Part shown: positions 22,060 to 29,883 of the stretch, piece after piece
Numbering within the stretch: position 1 is the stretch's first letter
Layout of the letters: every line of letters starts with the position of its first letter
Assembly: GCA_022567555.1 (NCBI GenBank)
Contig: JADFGT010000022.1
Span: 1 to 32,504, forward strand
DNA: 32,504 nucleotides
Reading direction: 5' to 3'
Source of the DNA: Armatimonadota bacterium
Lineage (GTDB): Bacteria > Armatimonadota > Fimbriimonadia > Fimbriimonadales > ATM1
Made by a program: the position numbers and the translations under genes
The notes under the pieces: model-generated
Told to the model about the DNA's origin: nothing
The model's input: the letters and a program-made list of their open reading frames with translations, nothing else
Database searches by the model: none

Positions 22060-23078
22060 GCTTGGAACTGCTCCAGGAAGCGCAGGTCGTTCTCCATGAA
22101 GAGCCTCAAGTCGTCAATCCGATATCGCATGATCGGGATTCGCTCGACGCCGAGTCCGAACGCGAAGCCGGTGTAGCGGTCCGTGTCTATGTCGTAGTTC
22201 TCCAGGATGTCCGGGTGAACCATGCCGGCCCCCCCAAGTTCGATCCAGCCGGACCGCTTGCAGACAACGCATCCCTCGCCTTCGCAGAACGGGCAGGAGA
22301 TCGCGAAGTCAACCCCGGGTTCCACGAAAGGGAAGTAGTCCGGGCGGAAGCGCACGGTGACGCTCGGGCCGAACATTGCGCGGGCGAAAGCGCCCAAAGT
22401 TCCGCGCAGATGAGCCATGCTCACGCCTTCATCCACCATGAACGCATCAACCTGGTGAAAGGTGTGGTGATGCGTGCGGTCCACGGCCTCGTTCCGGAAG
22501 CATCTGCCGATAGTGAAAATCCGGAATGGCGGCCGCCTCTCTTCGAAGACCCGACCCTGGAACGGCGTTGTGTGCGTTCGCATCACGTGGTCGTCGTCCA
22601 CATAGAACGTGTCCTGGTCATCCATCGCCGGGTGGTCGGGTGGATAGTTCAGCGCGGTGAAGTTGTATTTGACCAGTTCCAGTTCGGGCGTCTCGATCAG
22701 TTCGAAGCCGAGGCCGATGAGCGCCGCCTTGATGCGGTCCGCCGCTTGGCTCAGCACGTGCGGAAGCCCAGCGCGCATCCGGCGGCCGGGCATCGTGAGG
22801 TCTTGCGGCTCGGCGGCGTGCCGTCTGGTTTCGTCCTCCTTCCTGAGTGCCGCGCGGCGCGCTTCAATGATGTTTTCGAGGCGGGCCTTGGCCTCGTTGA
22901 GCGCCTTGCCGAACGCGGGCTTCTCTTCCGCTGGAAGGCCGCCGATCGCTCGCAGGAGCGCAGTGAATTCGCCGTGGCGTCCGAGGTAGCGGACCTGCAT
23001 CTCCTGCAGAGCCTTCAGTGTCGAGGCCTCGTTGACCTCCCCTTCCGCCTTCCGTACCAGCGTCTCGATCTGATTCAC
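22056..23078 (-). CDS. pheS: Phenylalanine-tRNA ligase alpha subunit
   Basis: A 340-aa class II synthetase subunit. A coiled-coil N-terminal arm (to about residue 85) contacts tRNA. Catalytic motifs include ALNYPPDHPAMDDQDTFYV, MRTHTTPFQGR (motif 2 region), IGRCFRNEAVDRTHHHTFHQVD and GFAFGLGVERIPIMRY (motif 3). Between FAISCPFC and GCVVCKRSGW four cysteines (CxxC...CxxC) form a probable zinc knuckle, known in a subset of PheS. The start is GTG 23078 with weak SD, 16 bases after the upstream gene. The stop overlaps the pheT start by four bases. Confidence 0.96.
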   Translation of the reverse strand: MNQIETLVRKAEGEVNEASTLKALQEMQVRYLGRHGEFTALLRAIGGLPAEEKPAFGKALNEAKARLENIIEARRAALRKEDETRRHAAEPQDLTMPGRRMRAGLPHVLSQAADRIKAALIGLGFELIETPELELVKYNFTALNYPPDHPAMDDQDTFYVDDDHVMRTHTTPFQGRVFEERRPPFRIFTIGRCFRNEAVDRTHHHTFHQVDAFMVDEGVSMAHLRGTLGAFARAMFGPSVTVRFRPDYFPFVEPGVDFAISCPFCEGEGCVVCKRSGWIELGGAGMVHPDILENYDIDTDRYTGFAFGLGVERIPIMRYRIDDLRLFMENDLRFLEQFQA

Positions 23079-23094
23079 GGTTCTTTCTGCCTTG

Positions 23095-23616
23095 TCAGTG
23101 AAGCCTGTGCCAAGCGACAGCGCCGGCTATCACTGCGAAAAGGAGCGACCATATGTCTCCGAACGCGACCCGTAAAACCTCGCCCACTTCCGCTCCGCTC
23201 CCTGACGCCGCCATCGCGATCCGAAACGGCTGTATCAGCGCCCCTGCCATGAAGCCGAGCGCCGTCACTGCGCCCACGATGACGCTGCTCTTCCTTCGGA
23301 TAAGGCGCCTGACCACCTCACCGACGAGCCGCCCGATGATGACCGCGACGAAAATCAGGAAGAAGCCAATGTGAATCACGTAGGACAGGTAGCCGCCCAG
23401 GCCTCCGAGCAGCAGGCCGCCCGCGGAGCCCAAGAGCAACAGGCCCGGAGGCAGCGTATAGGTCGCGGACCTTTCTTTGCCGCAGGCGGCACACCGGTAC
23501 CCGACCGTAGTCAGCACCGCGCACTTCGGGCAGATGAACGCCTCGCACCGGCTGCAGCGCAGTTTCGTCTCCACGTTCGCGTGCCGGTCGCAGTAGGTTT
23601 TGCCGTCTCGTTCCAT
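23095..23616 (-). CDS. Membrane protein with N-terminal B-box-like zinc finger
   Basis: A 173-aa protein. Residues 8-45 carry C9, H12, C21, C24, C29, C32, C42 and C45 (YCDRHANVETKLRC-SRC ... CPKC ... YRCAAC), a B-box-like double zinc site. After a linker come about four hydrophobic stretches (LPPGLLLLGSAGGLLLGGLGG; VIHIGFFLIFVAVIIGRL; IVGAVTALGFMAGALI; WSLLFAVIAGAVAW). Such finger-plus-membrane proteins are widespread with no known role. It is embedded in the infC-rplT-pheST operon between rplT and pheS, so it is transcribed with translation genes. The region just before ATG 23616 contains AAGGG but without normal spacing. Confidence 0.75.
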   Translation of the reverse strand: MERDGKTYCDRHANVETKLRCSRCEAFICPKCAVLTTVGYRCAACGKERSATYTLPPGLLLLGSAGGLLLGGLGGYLSYVIHIGFFLIFVAVIIGRLVGEVVRRLIRRKSSVIVGAVTALGFMAGALIQPFRIAMAASGSGAEVGEVLRVAFGDIWSLLFAVIAGAVAWHRLH

Positions 23617-23679
23617 CCCTTACAGGAAAGGCCCACCGATTCTTGCATCGGCGGGCCGGTCGGTGCTGGGAGAGCTCTC

Positions 23680-24036
23680 TCAGGCGGTTGCCGACCTGGC
23701 CCGCTCGACCAGCGCGGTAAACGCGGGCGGGTCGAAGATAGCCAGGTCGCTCAGCGCCTTGCGGTCAATCTGTATTCCCGCCCTCTTCAGGCCGTTCATG
23801 AAGTGGGAATACTTCGTTTCGTTGTTGTGGCAGGCTGCGGAGATTCGGACGATCCACAGCCGCCGGAAATCGCGCTTTCTGTTTCGGCGGTCGCGATACG
23901 CGTATTGGCCGCTCTTCATGAGCTGCTCGTACGCGATGCGGAAGTTGCTCTTTTTTCGGCCCCAGTAGCCTTCAGCTCTTTTCAGGACCCGTTTGTGCCG
24001 CTTGTGCGACATGCGGGCCCGTTTGACACGTGCCAT
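23680..24036 (-). CDS. rplT: 50S ribosomal protein L20
   Basis: A 118-aa protein with the full L20 pattern: [28 protein letters not shown] at the basic N-terminal extension and [34 protein letters not shown] in the globular part. It assembles early on 23S rRNA. The SD GAGGTG precedes the ATG. The gap to rpmI is 96 bases, enough for a leader structure, although I cannot identify a specific autoregulatory fold. Confidence 0.98.
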   Translation of the reverse strand: MARVKRARMSHKRHKRVLKRAEGYWGRKKSNFRIAYEQLMKSGQYAYRDRRNRKRDFRRLWIVRISAACHNNETKYSHFMNGLKRAGIQIDRKALSDLAIFDPPAFTALVERARSATA

Positions 24037-24132
24037 CTGAGTTCACCTCGTTCGTCTCGGACCGCTTCCCAACCCGTTCCGGCGGTGGCGGTAGAGGGTG
24101 CGCAATTATACCTTCTGGGATGGCCTTAAGCC

Positions 24133-24327
24133 CTACAGGCCCAGCAGTTTGCGGATACGGCGCCTGTCGGCGCCCTTCACAACCGGCTGCTTCTCCAGCC
24201 GCCGCTTCCGTGCCCCGCTCTTGTGCAGGAACATGTGGCTGTTATACGCTTTGCGCCGGGTTATCTTGCCGCTGCCGGTTATCTTGAACCTTTTCGCCGC
24301 TGTCTTGTTTGTCTTTAGTTTCGGCAT
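24133..24327 (-). CDS. rpmI: 50S ribosomal protein L35
   Basis: A 64-aa protein, complete L35: MPKLKTNKTAAKRFKITGSGKI and AYNSHMFLHKSGARKRRL. The ATG has a good SD (GGAGG) lying inside infC. The first 28 codons overlap the end of infC in another frame (86 bases), so translation of the two is probably coupled. Confidence 0.97.
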   Translation of the reverse strand: MPKLKTNKTAAKRFKITGSGKITRRKAYNSHMFLHKSGARKRRLEKQPVVKGADRRRIRKLLGL

Positions 24328-24865
24328 CTGCTTTGCCTCCGTCGGACCGGCGGACAGGAATGACCACCATACTCAGTTCTCGTCCCTGCACGCCCATCGG
24401 CTTGACCACCTGTGCGGAGTCGCCCATTTGCTCCAGGAACCATGCAAGTTTCTCCTTAGCCACCTCCGGCCGGCCGGTTTCCCGGGGGTGGAGCCTAACG
24501 GTGAATCTCACTTTGTGGCCCTCTTCCAGGAACTTGACGGCCTTCCGCAGCAGCACCCGCAAGTCCTGCATGGCCGTGCCGGGCTTCATTTTTATACCCT
24601 TTACGTCTTGGGTCTTGCGTTTGGCCCGGGCTTCCTTCTCGCGTTTGCGCTGCTCGTACTTGTACTTCCCGTGGTCCACTATCCGGCACACCGGAGGGTG
24701 AACGTTTTGGGCGACCATCACCAGGTCGAGCTCGGCGTCCTCCGCCATCTGGAGCGCCTTCCGCGTCTGGATGATGCCCACCTGCTCGCCGTGCGGGCCG
24801 AGCAGTCGCACGTCGGGGAATCGGAGACAACGTTCGTTAACGATCGGCGCCGGGTCGGGCCGAAT
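24242..24865 (-). CDS. infC: Translation initiation factor IF-3 with non-ATG start and C-terminal extension
   Basis: A 207-aa protein. IF-3 features are IVNERCLRFPDVRLLGPHGEQVGI at the N-domain, RIVDHGKYKYEQRKREKEAR in the linker, and VRFTVRLHPRETGRPEVAKEKL and QVVKPMGVQGRELSMVVIPV in the C-domain. Homology extends upstream of the first ATG/GTG/TTG-type start (GTG 24811). The only fitting start is ATT at 24865, three bases after AGGAGG; ATT/ATC/ATA starts are the known hallmark of infC autoregulation. About 34 extra residues (SDGGKADAETKDKQDSG ...) follow the normal end, and their code overlaps rpmI. First gene of the operon. Confidence 0.95.
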   Translation of the reverse strand: MRPDPAPIVNERCLRFPDVRLLGPHGEQVGIIQTRKALQMAEDAELDLVMVAQNVHPPVCRIVDHGKYKYEQRKREKEARAKRKTQDVKGIKMKPGTAMQDLRVLLRKAVKFLEEGHKVRFTVRLHPRETGRPEVAKEKLAWFLEQMGDSAQVVKPMGVQGRELSMVVIPVRRSDGGKADAETKDKQDSGEKVQDNRQRQDNPAQSV

Positions 24866-24923
24866 GTCCCTCCTGAACCGTCTTCTTATCCTCGCTCACC
24901 TCGTAGCCGCATCAGATTCAGAG

Positions 24924-24954
24924 ATTATAGCGGAAGCGACACGGGATGTGTCAA
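24924..24954 (-). promoter_or_regulatory. Promoter of the infC-rpmI-rplT-pheST operon
   Basis: On the minus strand, TTGACA (24954-24949) and TATAAT (24929-24924) are both perfect matches to the housekeeping consensus, spaced by 19 bases. The predicted leader is about 50 bases long before the ATT start of infC. The remaining bases up to 25100 hold only a short CTACC/GGTAG repeat. Confidence 0.75.
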
Positions 24955-25105
24955 TCCCTGCGTGCCGGGGCTGCGCCTCAGGCTGCTACCCTCTGGTAGA
25001 CGGTTCGCGGGGGCCGGGGGATTCGACGGGCTGCGGGCTGCGGTCCGTTATGGGCACGGTGGTCCAGCCGGCGGGGCTGTGTTCGTGGCCTCCGTCCTAA
25101 ACTGG

Positions 25106-25111
25106 TAGAAT
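25106..25111 (+). promoter_or_regulatory. -10 element of the E2 acyltransferase gene
   Basis: TAGAAT, 20 bases before the ATG at 25132, diverging from the infC promoter. No -35 match is found. Confidence 0.4.
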
Positions 25112-25131
25112 CCGTACCCGGGAAACGCCGC

Positions 25132-26397
25132 ATGGTTGAAGTGATAATGCCCAAAATGGGCGACGCCATGGAGGAAGGGACACTCGTTGAGTGGCTCAAG
25201 AAGGATGGCGAGGTTGTCGAGTCGGGGGACCCCATCGCCAACATCGAAACGGACAAGGCAGTTGTCGAACTGTCGGCGCCCGGCTCAGGGATTCTATCCG
25301 GCCTGCTGATCGGCGAAGGCGACACCGTAGCCATCGGGGTGCCGATCGCGGTGCTGCTTGAAGAGGGAGAGAGCCTCCCTGAAGGCTGGGCCAAACCGGA
25401 CGGCGCTGCGGCCGGTCCGCGGGAGAAGCAGCTGGAGACCGGGGCCGCCGCCAAGCCGGCTGCTGAGGTTGAAAGCCCGGCGGCGCCTGCGCTGGTCCCG
25501 GTTGCGAAGGCGTCAACTCCCGCGCCGTCGGAGGGGCGCATTCTTGCCAGCCCCCTCGCTCGCCGGCTTGCGCAGGAGGCGGGCATTCCGATGCAGGGGA
25601 TCCGAGGCACAGGTCCAGGGGGCCGCATCGTCGAGCGGGATGTCCGCGCCGCGAAGAAGGCTCCTGCGGCGGTGCCCGTTGTTGCGCCCGTCGCCGGGTT
25701 GAAGGACGAAATCCGCCCCCTGAACAGGCTGCGGCGCATCACGGCCGAACGCACGACCCAATCAAAGCAAGAGGCCCCGCACTACTACGTGACAGTCGAA
25801 GTGGACCTTGAGAGCCTGACCGGACTGCGGGAACAGATGAACGAGGAGGACCCGGAACATCGCATAAGCATCAACGACTTTGTTGTAAAGGCCTGCGCGC
25901 TCGCGCTCCAAGAGATGCCGGTGGTGAACAGCAGTTTCGAGGGGGGCAAGCAGCACGTCTTCGGCTCGGTGAACATCGGCATGGCGGTCGCCGTGCCGGA
26001 CGGCCTTACGGTTCCGGTCATAAAGAACTGTGAGAGTAAGGCGCTACGGCAGATTGCGGCGGAAACGCGCGACCTCGCGGGTCGCGCCCGCGAAAACCGG
26101 CTCACGCCGGACGAACTTTCCGGCAGCACGTTTGCCATCAGCAATATGGGGATGTATGAAGTTGAGCAATTCACTGCGATCATCAATCCGCCGAACGGGG
26201 CGATCGTGGCGGTCTCATCCGCCCGACGCATGCCTGTCGTCATCGAGGACGATGATGGTGAAGAGGCGCTTCAGATTCGCACTCGCATGAAGATCACGGG
26301 CTCCTTTGACCACCGCGTGATTGACGGCGCAGTGGGTGCGGAGTTCATGGGCGTAGTGCGGAAATACCTGGAAGCTCCGACGCGGCTGTTGGCGTAA
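25132..26397 (+). CDS. pdhC: 2-oxo acid dehydrogenase complex E2, dihydrolipoamide acyltransferase
   Basis: A 421-aa protein with the standard three-part layout. A lipoyl domain (residues 1-78) carries the lipoyl lysine K42 in IETDKAVVELSAP. An alanine/proline-rich linker (about 86-135) is followed by a peripheral-subunit-binding domain (ILASPLARRLAQEAGIPMQGIRGTGPGGRIVERDV, about 137-172). The catalytic domain has ISINDFVVKACALAL, STFAISNMGMYEVEQF and the active-site DHRVIDGAVGAEFM near the C-terminus. Substrate (pyruvate or branched-chain) cannot be told; E1 and E3 genes are not in the window. No SD is evident at ATG 25132. Confidence 0.93.
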   Translation: MVEVIMPKMGDAMEEGTLVEWLKKDGEVVESGDPIANIETDKAVVELSAPGSGILSGLLIGEGDTVAIGVPIAVLLEEGESLPEGWAKPDGAAAGPREKQLETGAAAKPAAEVESPAAPALVPVAKASTPAPSEGRILASPLARRLAQEAGIPMQGIRGTGPGGRIVERDVRAAKKAPAAVPVVAPVAGLKDEIRPLNRLRRITAERTTQSKQEAPHYYVTVEVDLESLTGLREQMNEEDPEHRISINDFVVKACALALQEMPVVNSSFEGGKQHVFGSVNIGMAVAVPDGLTVPVIKNCESKALRQIAAETRDLAGRARENRLTPDELSGSTFAISNMGMYEVEQFTAIINPPNGAIVAVSSARRMPVVIEDDDGEEALQIRTRMKITGSFDHRVIDGAVGAEFMGVVRKYLEAPTRLLA

Positions 26398-26548
26398 TGT
26401 GATCGGTTTTCAATCTGCGGTCATCAGGCAGAAACCGCACCGGCGCACGTTGAATCGCAACGGGGGCGGTAACATTGATCCGATGAACATGCTCCGCACG
26501 CGCCATGATGCCCAGACGCAGAGAACAGCGCGGTCGGAGTGGGGGCAC

Positions 26549-27706
26549 ATGCGGGTATTTGAACCGATGCTTCGGCCGATTGGCGTCGCCGCAGCGTTCT
26601 TTGCGCTCTCATGCGGGGATCCGTCCGTCGCGCCCAGAGCCGCAGGCGTTGGTGTGCAGACGTCCGGCTCGGTCCGGTTCCGAGTCGAAACTGTTGCCGA
26701 GGGCCTGCGAGTCCCATGGGAGATCGCCTTTGCGCCGGACGGACGAATCTTCGTTACGGAGAGGCAGGGACGGATTCGCGTGATTGAGAACGGCAAACTT
26801 CGCCCCGAACCGCTCGCGGTTATCAAGGAAGCGGTTCACCGGGGCGAAGGCGGACTGATGGGCCTGGCGCTTCATCCCAAGTTCTCCGAAAACGGTTGGA
26901 TCTACGTTTCATACCTTTATCAGGACGGCGGGCTAACGGTACGAGTCGAGCGATACACACTCCGTGATGACGCTCTGCAGGAGCCGAAGGTCATCTTAGA
27001 CGGCATCGAGGGGGGCGGCATTCACAACGGATGCCGGATCGCGTTCGGACCGGACGGGAAACTTTATGTCACTACGGGCGAAGTCGGGCGAGGCGATCTG
27101 GCACAGCAGCTGAACACCCAGAACGGAAAGACGCTTCGCATAAACGACGACGGCAGCGTCCCGAGAGATAACCCGTTTGTGGGCCGCGCCGGAGCCCGGC
27201 CCGAAATCTGGTCTTATGGCCACCGCAACGCGCAGGGAATTGCCTGGCAGCCCGGCACCCGCCTAATGTTTCAGACCGAGCACGGGCCGTCGGGCTTCGA
27301 CGCCCCGGGCGGGGGTGACGAGGTGAACATCGTCGAAAGTGGGAAGAACTACGGCTGGCCGGCGATTCACCACCGCGAGACTCGCGAGGGCATGGTGTCG
27401 CCCCTGCTGGAATACACTCCGGCCGTCGCTCCGGGAGGCTGCACGTTCTATAGCGGCGCAAAGATTCCGGAGTGGAAGGGGAACTTCTTCTTCGCGTGCT
27501 TGCGCGGCAGGCGCATAATCCGGGTAGAACTGGATGGGCGGCGCGTGGTTTCGCAAGAGAACCTGTTGCAAGACAAGTTCGGTCGCATTCGACAGGTTGT
27601 CGAAGGGCCGGACGGCTATCTTTACTTCTGCACGTCGAACCAGGATGGGCGCGGCCGTCCCGCTGGGAACGACGACCGCGTCCTACGCATCGTTCCCGCC
27701 GAGTAG
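26549..27706 (+). CDS. PQQ-dependent sugar dehydrogenase-like (GSDH) beta-propeller protein, exported
   Basis: A 385-aa protein. The N-terminus (PIGVAAAFFALSC) is a signal sequence, possibly with lipid anchor at the cysteine, although the lipobox ALSC is imperfect. The mature part is the six-bladed GSDH/aldose sugar dehydrogenase propeller: LRVPWEIAFAPDGRIFVTERQGRI, GGLMGLALHPKFSENGWIYVSY, GGGIHNGCRIAFGPDGKLYVTTGE with the catalytic-type histidine, EIWSYGHRNAQGIAWQP, and GGDEVNIVESGKNYGWP. Usual HNGGR is HNGCR here. Start 26549 is preferred for its GGAG and signal peptide; longer in-frame starts (26399, 26483) add non-signal residues. Sugar specificity unknown. Confidence 0.87.
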   Translation: MRVFEPMLRPIGVAAAFFALSCGDPSVAPRAAGVGVQTSGSVRFRVETVAEGLRVPWEIAFAPDGRIFVTERQGRIRVIENGKLRPEPLAVIKEAVHRGEGGLMGLALHPKFSENGWIYVSYLYQDGGLTVRVERYTLRDDALQEPKVILDGIEGGGIHNGCRIAFGPDGKLYVTTGEVGRGDLAQQLNTQNGKTLRINDDGSVPRDNPFVGRAGARPEIWSYGHRNAQGIAWQPGTRLMFQTEHGPSGFDAPGGGDEVNIVESGKNYGWPAIHHRETREGMVSPLLEYTPAVAPGGCTFYSGAKIPEWKGNFFFACLRGRRIIRVELDGRRVVSQENLLQDKFGRIRQVVEGPDGYLYFCTSNQDGRGRPAGNDDRVLRIVPAE

Positions 27707-27751
27707 CGTTCCCTAAACCGCACACGGCATCTGCCGCCCATTACACAAGCG

Positions 27752-28201
27752 CTAACGCCCTGAGTAGCGGCGGTACAACTCCGGATCTCTCTGGTAGCTT
27801 CCCATCCAGTTTCCCTGCAGGTCAGCCCAGCCCCAGGATTCCTCTATGCACTCCCTCCAAACCGGCTCGGCGGTCGCCACCTCTATCCGCTCGTTCTGGT
27901 CGGTTACGAGAACCACGTGATAGGCGGGCTCCTCCAACTCCGTCTGGTAAGGGGGGATGACCTGGCCCTGGTCCGTTCGCCAAGTCGAGTGAATCTTGGC
28001 GATGACGCGGCGGCGCCGTCCGCCACGCGACTTTCTCTGAGAGACCAGGAATGCCCACGAGACTGCGATGAGCGCAGCGAGAACCGTCAGCCCCGGCCAC
28101 CAGACCGGCACCAGTCCGAGAGCGCAGCCCACCAGGGAGGCCATGAAGACGACGAGGAGGACGGTCAGGAAAACCGCCAATGGCCCTTCCACTTTGTGCA
28201 T
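27752..28201 (-). CDS. Small membrane protein of unknown function
   Basis: A 149-aa protein with two close membrane helices (about residues 7-29, LAVFLTVLLVVFMASLVGCAL, and 32-53, PVWWPGLTVLAALIAVSWAF), a basic stop-transfer segment (QRKSRGGRRRRV) and a C-terminal soluble domain. In that domain, IAKIHSTWRTDQGQ, YHVVLVTDQNERIEVATAEPVWREC and ESWGWADLQGNWMGSYQ suggest a small beta-barrel that I cannot name. It converges with the sugar dehydrogenase gene and diverges from the HDOD gene. Confidence 0.65.
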   Translation of the reverse strand: MHKVEGPLAVFLTVLLVVFMASLVGCALGLVPVWWPGLTVLAALIAVSWAFLVSQRKSRGGRRRRVIAKIHSTWRTDQGQVIPPYQTELEEPAYHVVLVTDQNERIEVATAEPVWRECIEESWGWADLQGNWMGSYQRDPELYRRYSGR

Positions 28202-28387
28202 GGCTTCAAGACGATGCTACACGGATTGGCAGCCCCTGTCAACCCGTGCCCCGGAAACGGCCTGGCCGGTGCCGGCCGCATCGGGGCTCTGTCCGGCGAA
28301 TGCCGCCTAACCACGCACAGATGCTTGGACGGCCTGTGGACAATCACGGCACAATTCTCAGGGACAGAGGGACGGGGAACGGCGACT

Positions 28388-29656
28388 ATGCCCAAGAATG
28401 TCAAGGATCCGGCGGACCACGTATTCGTCGGCAGGCAGCCGATCTATGACGCCAGGCTCAGGGTGATCGGCTACGAGTTGTTGTACCGCAGCGACTCGGG
28501 CAACCGGGCGGACGCCCGGGATAACGCCGCGACCTGCCAGACGATCTTCAACGCCTTCATTGAAATCGGCCTGAACCGTCTCGTGGGGGACAAACCCGCG
28601 TTCATCAACCTCACCCGCGAGTTGCTCTCGGAAATGCACGGGTTCTCCCCGCCTACCGGTCGAGTGGTTCTCGAGGTGCTGGAGGACGTCACTGTTGATG
28701 AAAGCCTCGTCCAGGCCGTCCGGGACCTGAAAGGCAGAGGTTACAGGATTGCATTGGACGACTTCGTATACCAGCCGAAACACAAGTCGCTGTTACGCTT
28801 GGCAGACATCGTAAAGATTGAGGTGCTCGGGAAACCGCGTTCCGAGATCCGCGAAGAGGTGATGTTTCTTCGACGCCGCGTACCCAAACTGCTGGCGGAG
28901 AAGGTGGAGACGCATTCCGACTTCCAATACTGCAAGAATCTCGGTTTCGACTACTTCCAAGGTTTTTTCTTCTGCAAGCCCAAAGTGCTGAAAGCGCGCG
29001 CGGTACCGGCGGATAAACTCGCCCTGCTCCAACTGCTGTCGAAACTTCGGGACCCGAATGTGAGACTGGAGGAGTTGGAGCAGATCATCATGCGAGACGT
29101 GGCGCTTAGTTACAAGCTCCTTCGCTGCATCAACTCCGCATTCTACGGGTTGCCGAAGAAGATCGATTCCCTGCGGCAAGCGATCCTGTTTCTTGGGATG
29201 CGGTCCATCCTTGGGTGGGTCAGCCTCGTGGCTCTATCCGGCATCACCGGCAAGCCGAGCGAACTGTTTGTGACGGCGATGGTGCGCGCGAAGATGTGCG
29301 AACTGTTGGCAAGAGATACGCGCAAGAAGCAACCCGAAGTGTACTTCACCACCGGCCTCCTTTCCGTGTTGGACGCACTGATGGATATGCCCATGGAGAA
29401 CCTTTTGGAGTCTCTGCCGCTTTCAGACGAGGTCAACAAGGTCCTGCTGGGACGTGACGAGGATAGCGATCTTGCCGACCTCCTCCGCTGCGTGCTGGCA
29501 TACGAAAGGGGTGACTGGGACCGTGTTGCCGAGAGCGGAATCGAGGGCAAGACTGTGCAGCACGCGTATGTGGAGGCGGTGGATTGGGCGGCGCAGACGA
29601 GCGACGCACTCAGGTCGGCCGGCCGGCGTCCCCGCGCCAAGCGCCAGGTTGCATAG
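28388..29656 (+). CDS. EAL-like/HDOD two-domain signalling protein
   Basis: A 422-aa cytoplasmic regulator of the YuxH/CdgJ type. The N-terminal EAL-like domain (to about residue 205) shows FVGRQPIYDARLRVIGYELLYRS, where EAL is replaced by ELL, then VLEVLEDV, IALDDFVYQ and FFFCKP. Some metal-binding residues of active phosphodiesterases are not obvious, so c-di-GMP hydrolysis is doubtful. The HDOD domain (about 215-400) follows (LEELEQIIMRDVALSYKLLRCINSAFYG, DSLRQAILFLGMRSILGWVSLVAL). Such proteins link motility, type IV pili or stress to other signals. ATG 28388 starts right at homology; frames upstream overlap the divergent gene. Confidence 0.9.
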   Translation: MPKNVKDPADHVFVGRQPIYDARLRVIGYELLYRSDSGNRADARDNAATCQTIFNAFIEIGLNRLVGDKPAFINLTRELLSEMHGFSPPTGRVVLEVLEDVTVDESLVQAVRDLKGRGYRIALDDFVYQPKHKSLLRLADIVKIEVLGKPRSEIREEVMFLRRRVPKLLAEKVETHSDFQYCKNLGFDYFQGFFFCKPKVLKARAVPADKLALLQLLSKLRDPNVRLEELEQIIMRDVALSYKLLRCINSAFYGLPKKIDSLRQAILFLGMRSILGWVSLVALSGITGKPSELFVTAMVRAKMCELLARDTRKKQPEVYFTTGLLSVLDALMDMPMENLLESLPLSDEVNKVLLGRDEDSDLADLLRCVLAYERGDWDRVAESGIEGKTVQHAYVEAVDWAAQTSDALRSAGRRPRAKRQVA

Positions 29657-29730
29657 GACGTTCGGGCTACCCCGCTTCCCTAATTGCTGTCGAAGAACCA
29701 TGCAACGCCGGTTTGCCGCCCAGAATCGTG

Positions 29731-29736
29731 TATAGT
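29731..29736 (+). promoter_or_regulatory. -10 element of the rocD-like gene
   Basis: TATAGT preceded by TG. Transcription from it would leave a leader of about 140 bases before TTG 29884. The leader contains CGGAGAT and ATCTCCG (29805-29836 region), which could pair; no known riboswitch is recognised. Confidence 0.4.
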
Positions 29737-29883
29737 TAGAGGCAAGGCTGCGCAGACCGATGTGCATCAGAGAGCGACAGAGCCGACAGCGATCCGTCCG
29801 GTAACGGAGATCGTTCCGCTGGGCCTTGTATCTCCGTGCGCGTCAGTCGGCGCAGCCGTCTTTGTATGTGAAGGAGCAGTAAG

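Noticed and set aside
22062-23252. A 396-aa plus-strand ORF opposite pheS
   Set aside because: It is a shadow of the highly conserved pheS frame; high GC at third positions keeps the opposite strand open.
24098-25108. A 336-aa plus-strand ORF opposite infC and rpmI
   Set aside because: It is antisense to ribosomal protein and IF-3 genes and crosses the infC promoter, with no family-like residues.
29740-29883. A riboswitch in the rocD leader
   Set aside because: Only one 7-bp pairing is visible, and no conserved core of a known class can be matched.
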